A stretch of 64,000 nt of DNA from Geopsychrobacter electrodiphilus DSM 16401 (lineage in GTDB: Bacteria; Desulfobacterota; Desulfuromonadia; Desulfuromonadales; Geopsychrobacteraceae). Shown here one piece after another: positions 1-9,733 of the stretch. The number at the start of each line of letters is the position of its first letter. Position 1 is the first letter of the stretch. A model generated the notes under the pieces. The model was not told where the DNA came from. It worked only from the letters and a program-made list of their open reading frames with translations, and did not search any database. The translations under genes were made by a program, and so were the position numbers. The stretch is taken from the NCBI RefSeq assembly GCF_000384395.1, contig NZ_ARWE01000001.1, positions 1,240,001 to 1,304,000 of the forward strand. Direction: 5' to 3'.

Positions 1-606
1 AATAGGAGAATCTACATAATAGAGAATAAAGAAGGTGATCGAGAAAATCAGAATGACAATAATGGAGGCAGATGAAAGGAGAGTAGCTTCCCGGCCTTTT
101 CTCTGCAGCGAATCAATACCGTCAAGGGATAGATGAACATTAAGGATGCCCAGCAATTTTAATTGCGGATTGTGGCAACGGTGGCAATCATTTTCATTGA
201 AGATCGGCAGTGTCGATATGAATCGATTCCCTTCCCGGGTCATGAAAGAGAACTGCTCCGGCGACAGACGATAGGTCATCAGGTCCGCCGCTTCCACAAT
301 TTGATCATCCTCGGCATCAGATGAAGAAAGCAGAATTTTTCCGTTCGGATCAATGATCCGGATACCGCTAATGGTCTGTTCTTGGGTGATTTGTTTCAGG
401 ATGCTGGCGACATCTTTGTTGCGTCCGATCGACATGGAGGTACGAATACTGTTGTGGATAGTGTCGGAGATGATTCGACTTTCATGTGCTGCAACGCGTT
501 CAATCATGGCTGACTGTGTCCGCAGATTATGCCAGGCTCCCAAGAGAACGGCGATAATCGTGATGCCAATCGTCAACCCTAATATTTTAATTTTAAGTGA
601 GTTCAT
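1..606 (-). CDS. Membrane sensor protein with periplasmic haem c motif, N-terminal part (cut by window edge)
   Basis: The frame opens at ATG 606 on the minus strand and runs without a stop to base 1, giving 202 residues of a longer protein. Residues about 5-22 form a first membrane helix and about 176-197 a second, enclosing a periplasmic domain of about 150 residues. That domain contains C141-H-R-C144-H145, a CxxCH haem c attachment motif. The layout (helix, small periplasmic domain, helix, then cytoplasm) is that of two-component sensor kinases or chemoreceptors; the signalling part lies outside the window, so kinase and chemoreceptor cannot be told apart. Covalent haem is inferred from the motif. 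No strong ribosome binding site precedes the start; AAGG lies too far upstream. A second CxxCH sensor is encoded at 48308-50131. Confidence 0.75.
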   Translation of the reverse strand, partial: MNSLKIKILGLTIGITIIAVLLGAWHNLRTQSAMIERVAAHESRIISDTIHNSIRTSMSIGRNKDVASILKQITQEQTISGIRIIDPNGKILLSSSDAEDDQIVEAADLMTYRLSPEQFSFMTREGNRFISTLPIFNENDCHRCHNPQLKLLGILNVHLSLDGIDSLQRKGREATLLSSASIIVILIFSITFFILYYVDSPI

Positions 607-630
607 GGGTCGCGCTTTTCAGCCTTAGCT

Positions 631-644
631 CGGCCTTAAGGCCG
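631..644. repeat. 14-bp perfect palindrome upstream of the sensor gene
   Basis: CGGCCTTAAGGCCG reads the same on both strands and lies about 25 bases upstream of the minus-strand sensor start. A weaker inverted repeat (GGGxTTTT / AAAACCC on the minus strand) adjoins it. It may be an operator or a leader hairpin; nothing in the sequence decides. Confidence 0.4.
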
Positions 645-761
645 GGTTTTGTCGCTAAAAGCCCATTCAATCGAGGGGCTGAATTTCTTGGTGCGTTTAT
701 GGATTACAGTGACGCAAAAAGTTTTTAACGTGGCTGGCACCCAGATTGAGGTCGGAGGAGC

Positions 762-908
762 ATGAATAGTCAATGGGTTTTATTGCACGGCCATCCCTTA
801 AGTGTTAGCGATTTGCAAATTGTCTGCCAGCAGAATTCTTTTGTGCCAGGGGTTCATTTAAAGTCGATTGCGACCGGGATTCAAGGGATTTTAGCCATCC
901 TCGCGTGA
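762..908 (+). CDS. Possible 48-residue leader protein upstream of queA
   Basis: A short frame begins at ATG 762, five bases after the good Shine-Dalgarno sequence GGAGGAG (754-760 region), and ends with TGA at 906-908. The product starts MNSQWVLLHGHPLSV and has no recognisable domain, signal peptide or membrane helix, although its last residues (GIQGILAIL) are hydrophobic. It is the only well-placed start between the sensor gene and queA. It could be a real small protein or a translated leader for the queA-tgt-yajC-secDF operon. Existence rests only on the ribosome binding site and position; no family is recognised. Confidence 0.4.
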   Translation: MNSQWVLLHGHPLSVSDLQIVCQQNSFVPGVHLKSIATGIQGILAILA

Positions 909-994
909 GGAAAATGAATTTGACTTTGCCCCGTAACTATGATTTTCTAGGTCGCTGGTTTGCCCGGGATATGGGCGTTACAGAATGGTGTCGG

Positions 995-3158
<2,164 letters not shown>

Positions 3159-3217
3159 AGGTTTGAGCTTGAGGGTTTCATTCGTAGAGTCATTACTTAA
3201 CAAAGGAGATGAAGGAG

Positions 3218-3529
3218 ATGGTATCTAAAGCTTTTGCAATGGCAGGCGGTGGTGCACAGGGAGGGCAGCAGGGTTATGAGGGCCTCATTATGCTGGTCCT
3301 TATGTTTGCTATTTTCTATTTTTTATTGATTCGTCCGCAGCAGAAACGCGCCAAGCAGCATCGTGAATTGATCGGGGCATTGAAACCCGGAAATCAAGTC
3401 GTGACGGCAGGTGGAATTTATGGCAAGGTGGCGGCCGTTGAAGAGTTGACCGTGACGGTTGAGGTCGCAACGGGTGTCAAAATCAAACTGAACCGTGCTT
3501 CAATCACCGAAGTTAAGGGTGATGCTTGA
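3218..3529 (+). CDS. yajC: Preprotein translocase accessory subunit YajC
   Basis: YajC is a small inner-membrane protein that associates with SecDF. The 103-residue product has a glycine-rich N terminus, one membrane helix (LIMLVLMFAIFYFLLI), the family signature FLLIRPQQKRAKQ just after it, and a cytoplasmic domain with PGNQVVTAGGIYGKV. Two nearby ATGs exist: ATG 3209 abuts the AAGGAG at 3203-3208, whereas ATG 3218 is nine bases from it, so 3218 is preferred. secD and secF follow directly, the common order in this group. Confidence 0.93.
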   Translation: MVSKAFAMAGGGAQGGQQGYEGLIMLVLMFAIFYFLLIRPQQKRAKQHRELIGALKPGNQVVTAGGIYGKVAAVEELTVTVEVATGVKIKLNRASITEVKGDA

Positions 3530-3594
3530 TCTCTTGAATGTAAGCACTGGACATCGTTTAGGCGAATGTTCGTTTGAAAGGAGTTGCGACAATC

Positions 3595-5193
3595 ATGTCG
3601 AATAGTCTTAAAATCAGGGGCGGGGTTGTGCTGATCTGCCTGATTCTGGCCCTGTTTTCACTGGCGCCGACCTTTATGCAGAGCAGCCTGCCGGCCTGGT
3701 GGCAGCATGCGGTCGATCCGATTCATCGTGGTCTTGATCTGCAGGGTGGTATGCACCTCGTGCTCGGTGTTGATGTCGATAAAGCCGTTGAGAGCCGGGT
3801 CGATTCTATGGTCGATCAGGCCGACGCCCTTCTGCGGGGGAAAGACATTGTTTTCAAGCGGATTGAGCGGCAACAGGGGAATCAAATTGTCATCGTCGTT
3901 TATGACGAAGACGCCAGTAAGCAGGTTGACACCCTGATGGCCGAAAGTTTCCCCAACCTCAAGGGGGAAACATTGCCGGCAAGCGGTGGTTATATCGAAA
4001 AGCATTACCACCTGAGTGACAAAGAGATAGCGAATATTGCCGATTATGCCGTACGTCAGGCACTTGAAACCATGCGTAACCGTGTCGACCAGTTTGGAGT
4101 GAGCGAGCCGACTCTTCAGCGCCAGTCTGATAATCGCATCCTCATTCAGTTGCCAGGCATCAAGGATCCGGAGCGGGCTATTTCATTGATCGGTAAAACA
4201 GCACGTCTTGAATTTAAGATGGTCGATGAAACTGCTGATGTTGCTGCGGCGCAAAAAGGGAAGTTGCCTCCGGGGACAGAATTGCTCTATGAGCGCAACA
4301 CGAACAAGCAGACCGGCACTGTCAGTGAAAAGCCAATCGTGCTGTTTAGTAAGATCGCACTGACTGGCGACCTGCTGGAAGATGCCAATGTGCGCATCGA
4401 TACACGCTACAACGAACCCTACGTTTCTATCGATTTCAATACGGTCGGAGCCAAGCGGTTTGACCAGCTTACCGCTGCCAACGTTGGCAAGCGGATGGCG
4501 ATTGTACTGGATGATACAGTCTATTCTGCGCCTGTGATCCGGGAGCGGATCTCGGGTGGGAGTGCACAAATTTCAGGCTCCTTTACTTCCCAGGAAGCCA
4601 CCGACCTTGCGATTGTACTGCGCGCCGGGTCGCTCCCTGCACCTGTGAACATTCTGGAAAACAGAACTGTCGGACCCTCTCTCGGTAACGATTCGATCCA
4701 CAAAGGGATCAAGTCGGCCATCATTGGCTGTCTGCTGGTTATTGGTGCGATGGTCATCTATTACAACCTTTCTGGTCTGGTCGCGGTTGTTGCCTTGGTT
4801 CTGAATATTGTTTTTATCTGTGCCATGCTCTCGCTCTTCGGTGCAACCCTGACCCTGCCGGGCATCGCCGGTATCGTATTGACTATCGGTATGGCGGTCG
4901 ATGCTAACGTGTTGATCTTTGAGCGGATCCGTGAGGAATTGCGTCTCGGAAAAGCTCCTAAAATTGCGCTGGATCTTGGCTTTGGTAAGGCTTTCCTGAC
5001 AATCATGGACGCCAACCTGACCACACTGTTGGCAGCGCTGGTGCTGTTCCAGTTCGGCACCGGGCCGGTCAAGGGCTTTGCTGTCACCCTTTCGATCGGT
5101 ATCGTCGCCTCGCTCTTTACCGCGATCTTTGTTTCGCGAGTGATCTTTGACTTTTTCCTGAACCGCCGGCAAGTGCGGCGGCTGAGCATTTAA
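3595..5193 (+). CDS. secD: Protein translocase subunit SecD
   Basis: SecD, with SecF, uses the proton motive force to help the Sec channel complete export across the inner membrane. From ATG 3595 (AAAGGAG 11 bases upstream) the product is 532 residues. It has an N-terminal helix, the conserved RGLDLQGGMHLVLGVD at the start of the periplasmic part, a large periplasmic domain, and a C-terminal half with five further helices that includes GIAGIVLTIGMAVDANVLIFERIREE, here cited only by its core GMAVDANVLIFERIRE, the RND-like signature. The frame is open upstream to TTG 3574, but that codon lies within the ribosome binding region. secF starts 14 bases downstream. Confidence 0.96.
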   Translation: MSNSLKIRGGVVLICLILALFSLAPTFMQSSLPAWWQHAVDPIHRGLDLQGGMHLVLGVDVDKAVESRVDSMVDQADALLRGKDIVFKRIERQQGNQIVIVVYDEDASKQVDTLMAESFPNLKGETLPASGGYIEKHYHLSDKEIANIADYAVRQALETMRNRVDQFGVSEPTLQRQSDNRILIQLPGIKDPERAISLIGKTARLEFKMVDETADVAAAQKGKLPPGTELLYERNTNKQTGTVSEKPIVLFSKIALTGDLLEDANVRIDTRYNEPYVSIDFNTVGAKRFDQLTAANVGKRMAIVLDDTVYSAPVIRERISGGSAQISGSFTSQEATDLAIVLRAGSLPAPVNILENRTVGPSLGNDSIHKGIKSAIIGCLLVIGAMVIYYNLSGLVAVVALVLNIVFICAMLSLFGATLTLPGIAGIVLTIGMAVDANVLIFERIREELRLGKAPKIALDLGFGKAFLTIMDANLTTLLAALVLFQFGTGPVKGFAVTLSIGIVASLFTAIFVSRVIFDFFLNRRQVRRLSI

Positions 5194-5207
5194 GGGAGGT
5201 TCCGGAA

Positions 5208-6113
5208 ATGGAATTGATCAAATCGGATACCAATATCGATTTTGTCGGCAAACGGACGATTGCAATGGCATTCTCCTTGTTGTTAATTGCGATCGGTATT
5301 ATTTCACTGATCTATCATGGAGGCCCTGATTACGGCATCGATTTCGCTGGCGGAACCCTTGTCCAGGTGCGATTTGCCGAGGCGACCAATGCGACGGCTA
5401 TCAAAAAGGCTCTTGCCGGGATGAAGCTCGGGGGGATGGTTGTTCAGCAGTTTGGTGATGATAAAAACGAATTTATGATCCGGATGGAGAATACATCACA
5501 GGAGCTTAAAGCTGTTGGTCTTCAGGTTCAAGAGCACCTTGATACAACATACGGCGCGGACAAGGTTGAAGTGAGGCGGACCGAGATGGTCGGGCCTCAG
5601 GTTGGCAGTGATCTGCGCATGAAGGGTCTGAAGGCGATCCTCTATGCCATGATCGGTCTGTTGGCTTATATATCCTGGCGTTTCGAGTTCCGCTTTGCGG
5701 TCGGGGCGATTGTTGCTTTGGTCCATGATGTGGCGATCACTATTGGGGCGTTCAGCCTGACCGGCCGGGAGATTGATCTGCCGATAATCGCTGCATTTCT
5801 GGCGATTATCGGTTATTCGCTTAACGATACGATCATCGTTTACGATCGTATTCGAGAGAATGTCGGGCGTTATAACAAGGAGAGTTTCTCCTTTATCGTC
5901 AACCGCAGTGTCAACGACACCCTGTCGCGGACCCTGTTGACCTCTGGAACCACCCTGCTGGCAGTCCTTGCTCTTTTTATCTGGGGTGGCGGGGTTATTC
6001 ATAACTTTGCCTTCGCCATGCTGGTCGGGATTCTTATCGGGACCTATTCCTCGGTTTTCGTCGCCAGTCCCATACTGATGTTCTGGGAGCAGCGTAAACT
6101 GCGTAAGAGCTGA
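5208..6113 (+). CDS. secF: Protein translocase subunit SecF
   Basis: SecF is the partner of SecD. The 301-residue product has a first helix at about 17-36, then YGIDFAGGTLVQVRF, the SecF counterpart of the SecD DLQGG region, a short periplasmic domain, and five helices from residue 140. IGYSLNDTIIVYDRIREN is the SecF signature and holds residues thought to carry protons. A clear GGGAGG lies about ten bases before the ATG. It ends the yajC-secD-secF set; the TPR gene 25 bases later is probably in the same transcript, which is closed by a terminator at 6723-6757. Confidence 0.96.
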   Translation: MELIKSDTNIDFVGKRTIAMAFSLLLIAIGIISLIYHGGPDYGIDFAGGTLVQVRFAEATNATAIKKALAGMKLGGMVVQQFGDDKNEFMIRMENTSQELKAVGLQVQEHLDTTYGADKVEVRRTEMVGPQVGSDLRMKGLKAILYAMIGLLAYISWRFEFRFAVGAIVALVHDVAITIGAFSLTGREIDLPIIAAFLAIIGYSLNDTIIVYDRIRENVGRYNKESFSFIVNRSVNDTLSRTLLTSGTTLLAVLALFIWGGGVIHNFAFAMLVGILIGTYSSVFVASPILMFWEQRKLRKS

Positions 6114-6138
6114 GATCTATTTTACCCGGAGGTTTTTG

Positions 6139-6708
6139 ATGAAGAAAGAGGCGATTCTTTTTGCGGTAGTAGCCCTGGTTGTCGGGGTGTTGGTCGGCGT
6201 CATTTTCACTAATGCGCGCAAAAATGACCGGAATGTTTCGTCTGCTCCTGAGACTTCAGCGCCTTCTGTCAACGCCGGGCAGCAGATGGCGATGCTGGAG
6301 GGGATCGTCGCGAAGGAACCAGGCAACCTGAATGCCTGGGTGCAGTTGGGAAATGCATATTTTGATGCGAACCAACCGATGAAGTCGATCGATGCCTATG
6401 ACAAAGCGCTGGCAATCAAACCCAATGATCCCAATGTGCTAACGGATCAGGGGGTTATGTTCCGCAAGGTAGGCTGGTTTGATAAAGCGATTCATGCATT
6501 TGAACAAGCATCAAAAGCCGACCCTACTCATATTCAGAGTCTTTTTAATCTCGGCGTTGTTTATCGCTATGATCTTCAGGATTTCACCAAGGCGCAAGAC
6601 GTTTGGGAGCGCTACCTGAAGATTAATCCTTCCGGCCCCGGTTCAGATCAGGTTCGGGCAGAACTTGATTTTATCAAGAGTCATCCCGCCCCTGATGGCA
6701 ATAAGTAA
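6139..6708 (+). CDS. Membrane-anchored TPR protein
   Basis: The 189-residue product starts with an uncleaved-looking helix (AILFAVVALVVGVLVGVIF, residues about 5-23) and a 25-residue linker rich in Ser, Ala and Pro. Three tetratricopeptide repeats follow from about residue 60 to 170 (for example LNAWVQLGNAYFDANQPMKS, then PNVLTDQGVMFRKVGWFDKA). This arrangement recalls NrfG/CcmH-type scaffolds, but no haem-lyase partner is adjacent, so a general periplasmic assembly role is all that can be said. ATG 6139 follows CGGAGG by six bases; the TTG at 6136 is not needed. It is the last gene before a strong terminator. Confidence 0.8.
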   Translation: MKKEAILFAVVALVVGVLVGVIFTNARKNDRNVSSAPETSAPSVNAGQQMAMLEGIVAKEPGNLNAWVQLGNAYFDANQPMKSIDAYDKALAIKPNDPNVLTDQGVMFRKVGWFDKAIHAFEQASKADPTHIQSLFNLGVVYRYDLQDFTKAQDVWERYLKINPSGPGSDQVRAELDFIKSHPAPDGNK

Positions 6709-6722
6709 GTACTATTCATTGC

Positions 6723-6757
6723 ACGGCCAGCCTGAGCGAAAGGCTGGCCGTTTTTTT
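6723..6757 (+). terminator. Rho-independent terminator after the sec operon
   Basis: An 11-bp perfect stem (ACGGCCAGCCT, 6723-6733, with AGGCTGGCCGT, 6741-6751) closes a 7-base loop and is followed by seven T. It ends the queA-to-TPR transcript. Confidence 0.93.
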
Positions 6758-6781
6758 ACCCCGCGGGAAGATCATCCTCAC

Positions 6782-7630
6782 ATGTTGACCCGTCTTGTCC
6801 TGTTATCGTTCGTACTCATCAGTTTCACCGCCTGTAGTTTAATACTTAAACCACAGGACCAGATTCTTTACGGGAAGATTCTCTGGCAGGGGGTGGTGCG
6901 CCTGCATGGTGACATCATCCTTGACGCCGGGGCCATATTAACTATTGCGCCGGGCACGCGGGTTGTCTTTGAGCCTCCCGGTCCTGGTGAAGATCTCTAT
7001 CGTGAACACCCTTATTTTATTGGGAGTGAATTGATTGTGCGCGGCCGCCTGATAGCCCTGGGCACAGCGACCATGCCGATTATGTTCAACTCAGCTGACC
7101 CCGAGGGTGCCGCCGGAAGTTGGGGAGGGATCAATATTGAAGACTCGCCGGAAGCTCATTTCTCCTATTGTCGATTTGAGCAGGCAAACAGTGCCCTGCA
7201 TGCCCGCAAGTCACGGCTAACAGTGGAGCATTCGATCTTTCGGCATAACCTGGTTGGCTTGCGTTTTCACGATACCCGTCTTCTGGCCGAAAATAATCTA
7301 TTTGAAGAGAACGATACCGCCATCCGCTTTCATTTCGGTTCACCGGTAATTTTGCATAATTTGATTCAGCATAATCACAAAGGGATATTTATTTCTGAAA
7401 AACCGGATGATTATCTGATTGAAAACAACAGCTTTGTTGACAACTCCCCATATCAGATAAGTCTGGGGGAAGGTGTAAGGCAGACCGTTGATTTGCGCAA
7501 TAATTACTGGAGCGAAACCGGGGAGAATCTGGAGAGATTTTTTTTTGATGGCCGAGTCGATGACTGGCTTGGGAGAGTCGATTATCTCCCTGTCCTGAAG
7601 CAGCCAGATCTTCTGGAGCCGACACCATGA
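6782..7630 (+). CDS. Outer-membrane-type lipoprotein with parallel beta-helix repeats
   Basis: From ATG 6782 the product is 282 residues with a signal peptide and lipobox ending FTAC18, so it should be lipidated; Ser follows the cysteine, which favours outer-membrane sorting. Residues about 110-270 are a run of short right-handed beta-helix turns (for example SYCRFEQANSALHARKS, then NNLFEENDTAIRFHFGSP), as in NosD/pectate-lyase-like folds. No catalytic residues can be assigned. The frame is open upstream across the terminator to 6665, but only the ATG at 6782 puts a signal peptide at the N terminus. Its stop overlaps the recJ start (ATGA), so the two are translationally coupled. Confidence 0.8.
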   Translation: MLTRLVLLSFVLISFTACSLILKPQDQILYGKILWQGVVRLHGDIILDAGAILTIAPGTRVVFEPPGPGEDLYREHPYFIGSELIVRGRLIALGTATMPIMFNSADPEGAAGSWGGINIEDSPEAHFSYCRFEQANSALHARKSRLTVEHSIFRHNLVGLRFHDTRLLAENNLFEENDTAIRFHFGSPVILHNLIQHNHKGIFISEKPDDYLIENNSFVDNSPYQISLGEGVRQTVDLRNNYWSETGENLERFFFDGRVDDWLGRVDYLPVLKQPDLLEPTP

Positions 7631-9360
7631 CTATAAAACCGAAATGCTGGGTCGAGCGTAGCGGTCGCCCAGAGGCGGTCAGGCAACTCATGGCGGATCT
7701 GGACGTTTTCCCCTTAACGGCGTGTTCATTGGCCAATCGGGGGATTCATCAATTGTCCGCAGCCCGTGAATTTTTACAGGCAAGGCTGAACTCACTTCCT
7801 GACCCGGATCTGCTTCCTGATATGGAGGTTGCGGTCCAGCGTCTGGTCGAAGCGCTTGGGAAAGGCGAGAAAATTGCCGTTCACGGCGACTATGATGTGG
7901 ACGGAATTACTGGTACCGCCTTGTTGGTTGAGTCATTACGCGCATTCGGGGCTAATGTTGAATATCATATCCCCTCCCGAATGAAGGATGGCTACGGTCT
8001 CTCTGCTGCTGCGATCAACTGTGCGGCCCAGAGTGGTTGTACTTTGGTGCTATCGGTTGACTGCGGCGTTTCTGCCTTGGTTGAAGCTGATCTGATAGCC
8101 AGATTGGGGCTTGATCTGATTGTGACGGATCATCATCAGCCTCCGGAGAAATTACCCAACTGCCTGGCGCTCGTGAACCCGCATCTGAGAGCTAATCGCT
8201 TCCCCTGTCCCGATCTTGCCGGAGTTGGAGTCGCCTTTTTTCTCTTGCTCAGTCTGCGTCGCCGCCTACGCGAAAACGGTTGGTTTACCGAACGCAAAGA
8301 ACCTGATCTGCGCAAAGGGCTTGATCTGGTGGCGCTTGGTACGATTGCCGACATGGTTCCGCTTTCTGGAGTCAACCGTATTCTGGTTCGTTTCGGGCTG
8401 CAGCTGCTCGACGCTGGAGAGCGTCCAGGGGTCGCGGCCCTTAAAGTTGTCGCGGATGTCACCCGGGTCACCTGTGGTAGCGTCGGCTTTAGATTGGCAC
8501 CGAGACTTAACGCCGCAGGACGCCTTGAAGAAGCGTCACTGGGTGCTCAGCTTTTGTTGGGGGAGGGAAGTGACTCACTTGCGGCCCAGGCGGCCCACCT
8601 GGATTGCTGTAATCGCGAACGGCAGCAGATCGAAGAACAGACCCTGCAGGAAGCGATCGCCCAGATCGAAAGTGGCTGTATCGCCGAGCATAGCCTGGTG
8701 TTGGCGGCCGAAGGCTGGCATCCCGGCGTTATCGGTATCGTCGCCAGCAGGCTGGTGGAGCGTTACTACCGCCCGACGGTTATGATCGCTTTAGCCGATG
8801 GGCTCGGGAAGGGGTCTGCCCGTTCTGTGCATGGTTTCCATCTGTTTGCAGCTCTGGGGCGTACCGCACAAAATCTGTTAAGCTTCGGCGGTCATGCCGC
8901 CGCCGCCGGACTCTCGCTCGAATCTGGGCGGGTCGAAGCTTTCAGAAATGATTTTGAAAAGGTCGCCGCGGAAGAATTAACCGCTGAGGATCTTGTCCCG
9001 AGAATTGAACATGACGGAGAGGTTGGCCTCGGAGACCTGTCATTGGCGGCTGTTGCACAGCTTGCCGAGCTGGCGCCTTTCGGTATGGGGAATCCTCAGC
9101 CGACGTTTGTCTGTTCCGGTCTGATCCCGAGTCCGCCACAGATTGTCGGAGGCAAGCATCTGCGTTTCAATGTTTCGGCGCAAGGCGCACAGCTGAATTG
9201 TATTGCCTTCGGCATGGCCAATCGTCTGGAGCAATTTCAGGGAACTATCGACCTGCTGTTTCGTCCTGAAATTAATAGTTTTCGGGGCAGGGATTCGGTC
9301 CAGCTTCAGGTTGTCGATCTCCGCAGCAGCGGCCTGCGCCGGGGAAGCATCGCTCTGTAA
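7627..9360 (+). CDS. recJ: Single-strand-specific 5'-3' exonuclease RecJ
   Basis: RecJ degrades single-stranded DNA 5' to 3' in recombinational repair and mismatch repair. The 577-residue protein carries the DHH-family metal motifs in order: HGDYDVDGITG near residue 86, VLSVDCGVSA, VTDHHQPP (the DHH motif) near 162, and LGTIADMVPL near 235. The RLNAAGRLEEA segment and the DHHA1 motif SFGGHAAAAGLSLE follow, then a C-terminal OB-like domain with ELAPFGMGNPQPTF. All metal-binding residues appear intact. It is the last gene of its transcript; no terminator with a T run follows directly, but a long perfect hairpin lies at 9673-9714. Confidence 0.96.
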   Translation: MTIKPKCWVERSGRPEAVRQLMADLDVFPLTACSLANRGIHQLSAAREFLQARLNSLPDPDLLPDMEVAVQRLVEALGKGEKIAVHGDYDVDGITGTALLVESLRAFGANVEYHIPSRMKDGYGLSAAAINCAAQSGCTLVLSVDCGVSALVEADLIARLGLDLIVTDHHQPPEKLPNCLALVNPHLRANRFPCPDLAGVGVAFFLLLSLRRRLRENGWFTERKEPDLRKGLDLVALGTIADMVPLSGVNRILVRFGLQLLDAGERPGVAALKVVADVTRVTCGSVGFRLAPRLNAAGRLEEASLGAQLLLGEGSDSLAAQAAHLDCCNRERQQIEEQTLQEAIAQIESGCIAEHSLVLAAEGWHPGVIGIVASRLVERYYRPTVMIALADGLGKGSARSVHGFHLFAALGRTAQNLLSFGGHAAAAGLSLESGRVEAFRNDFEKVAAEELTAEDLVPRIEHDGEVGLGDLSLAAVAQLAELAPFGMGNPQPTFVCSGLIPSPPQIVGGKHLRFNVSAQGAQLNCIAFGMANRLEQFQGTIDLLFRPEINSFRGRDSVQLQVVDLRSSGLRRGSIAL

Positions 9361-9440
9361 GGCTGATTCCCTTGCGGTCAAGACCGTCGAGTACGGCTGG
9401 TAATCATTGGTAGCAGCTTTGGGCAGGGGGGATGAGACCT

Positions 9441-9660
9441 GGTGCTATTCTACCTCGATAACTCTGTCTGATTTTGAATCAGGTTGCCGATGAGCGGCTA
9501 CTGAGAGTCCAGAGCGTTGAAGCTCAGGTGTTTTGGGTTGAATAGCGGTGAGGTGATATGGAGAGACAGAACCTCACAGCAGAACCTTCAAAACGACTAA
9601 GGCAACGGTCGCCCTGACGGTGTCAGTGGGCACACGTAAATATAGAGTCAGACTTCAAAT
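9441..9660 (+). ncRNA. Possible group II intron domain I remnant
   Basis: The stretch has no open frame but contains several strings resembling, from memory, the 5' domain of bacterial group II introns: GGTTGCCGATGAGC near 9482, AACCTCACAGCAGAACC near 9571, AAAACGACTAAGGCAAC near 9589, and GGGCACACGTAAATATAG near 9628. AGGTGA/CCTCAC strands near 9551 and 9573 could pair. No reverse transcriptase and no domain V hairpin can be seen nearby, so if the identification is right this is a 5' fragment. Comparison from memory only. Confidence 0.33.
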
Positions 9661-9672
9661 AGGGCAAGTTTC

Positions 9673-9714
9673 AAGCAATAAAGCATAGTTAGCCATACCT
9701 ATGCTTTATTGCTT
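9673..9714. repeat. Perfect 16-bp inverted repeat, probable bidirectional transcription stop
   Basis: The arms AAGCAATAAAGCATAG (9673-9688) and its exact complement (9699-9714) flank a 10-base loop. It lies between converging genes, so it can act on transcripts from both sides, although neither side has a clean T run (TTTATAATTAT on the plus side). Confidence 0.6.
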
Positions 9715-9733
9715 TATAATTATATGCCTTGCC

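Larger units (their letters stand above)
9361..9733. other. Non-coding stretch between convergent recJ and aminotransferase
   Basis: These 373 bases hold no convincing gene. The first 80 show nothing recognisable; 9441-9660 looks like structured RNA (separate entry) and 9673-9714 is a perfect hairpin (separate entry). Confidence 0.7.

Noticed and set aside
353-628. 91-codon plus-strand frame
   Set aside because: It is antisense to the haem-motif sensor, which has helices and CxxCH in the right places.
622-650. Palindrome CGGCCTTAAGGCCG as terminator of a plus-strand transcript
   Set aside because: No plus-strand gene precedes it and the following GGTTTTG is a poor T run; kept only as a repeat.
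4573-5172. Antisense frame of about 200 codons within secD
   Set aside because: The plus strand encodes clear SecD motifs here; the antisense product is a low-complexity charged chain.
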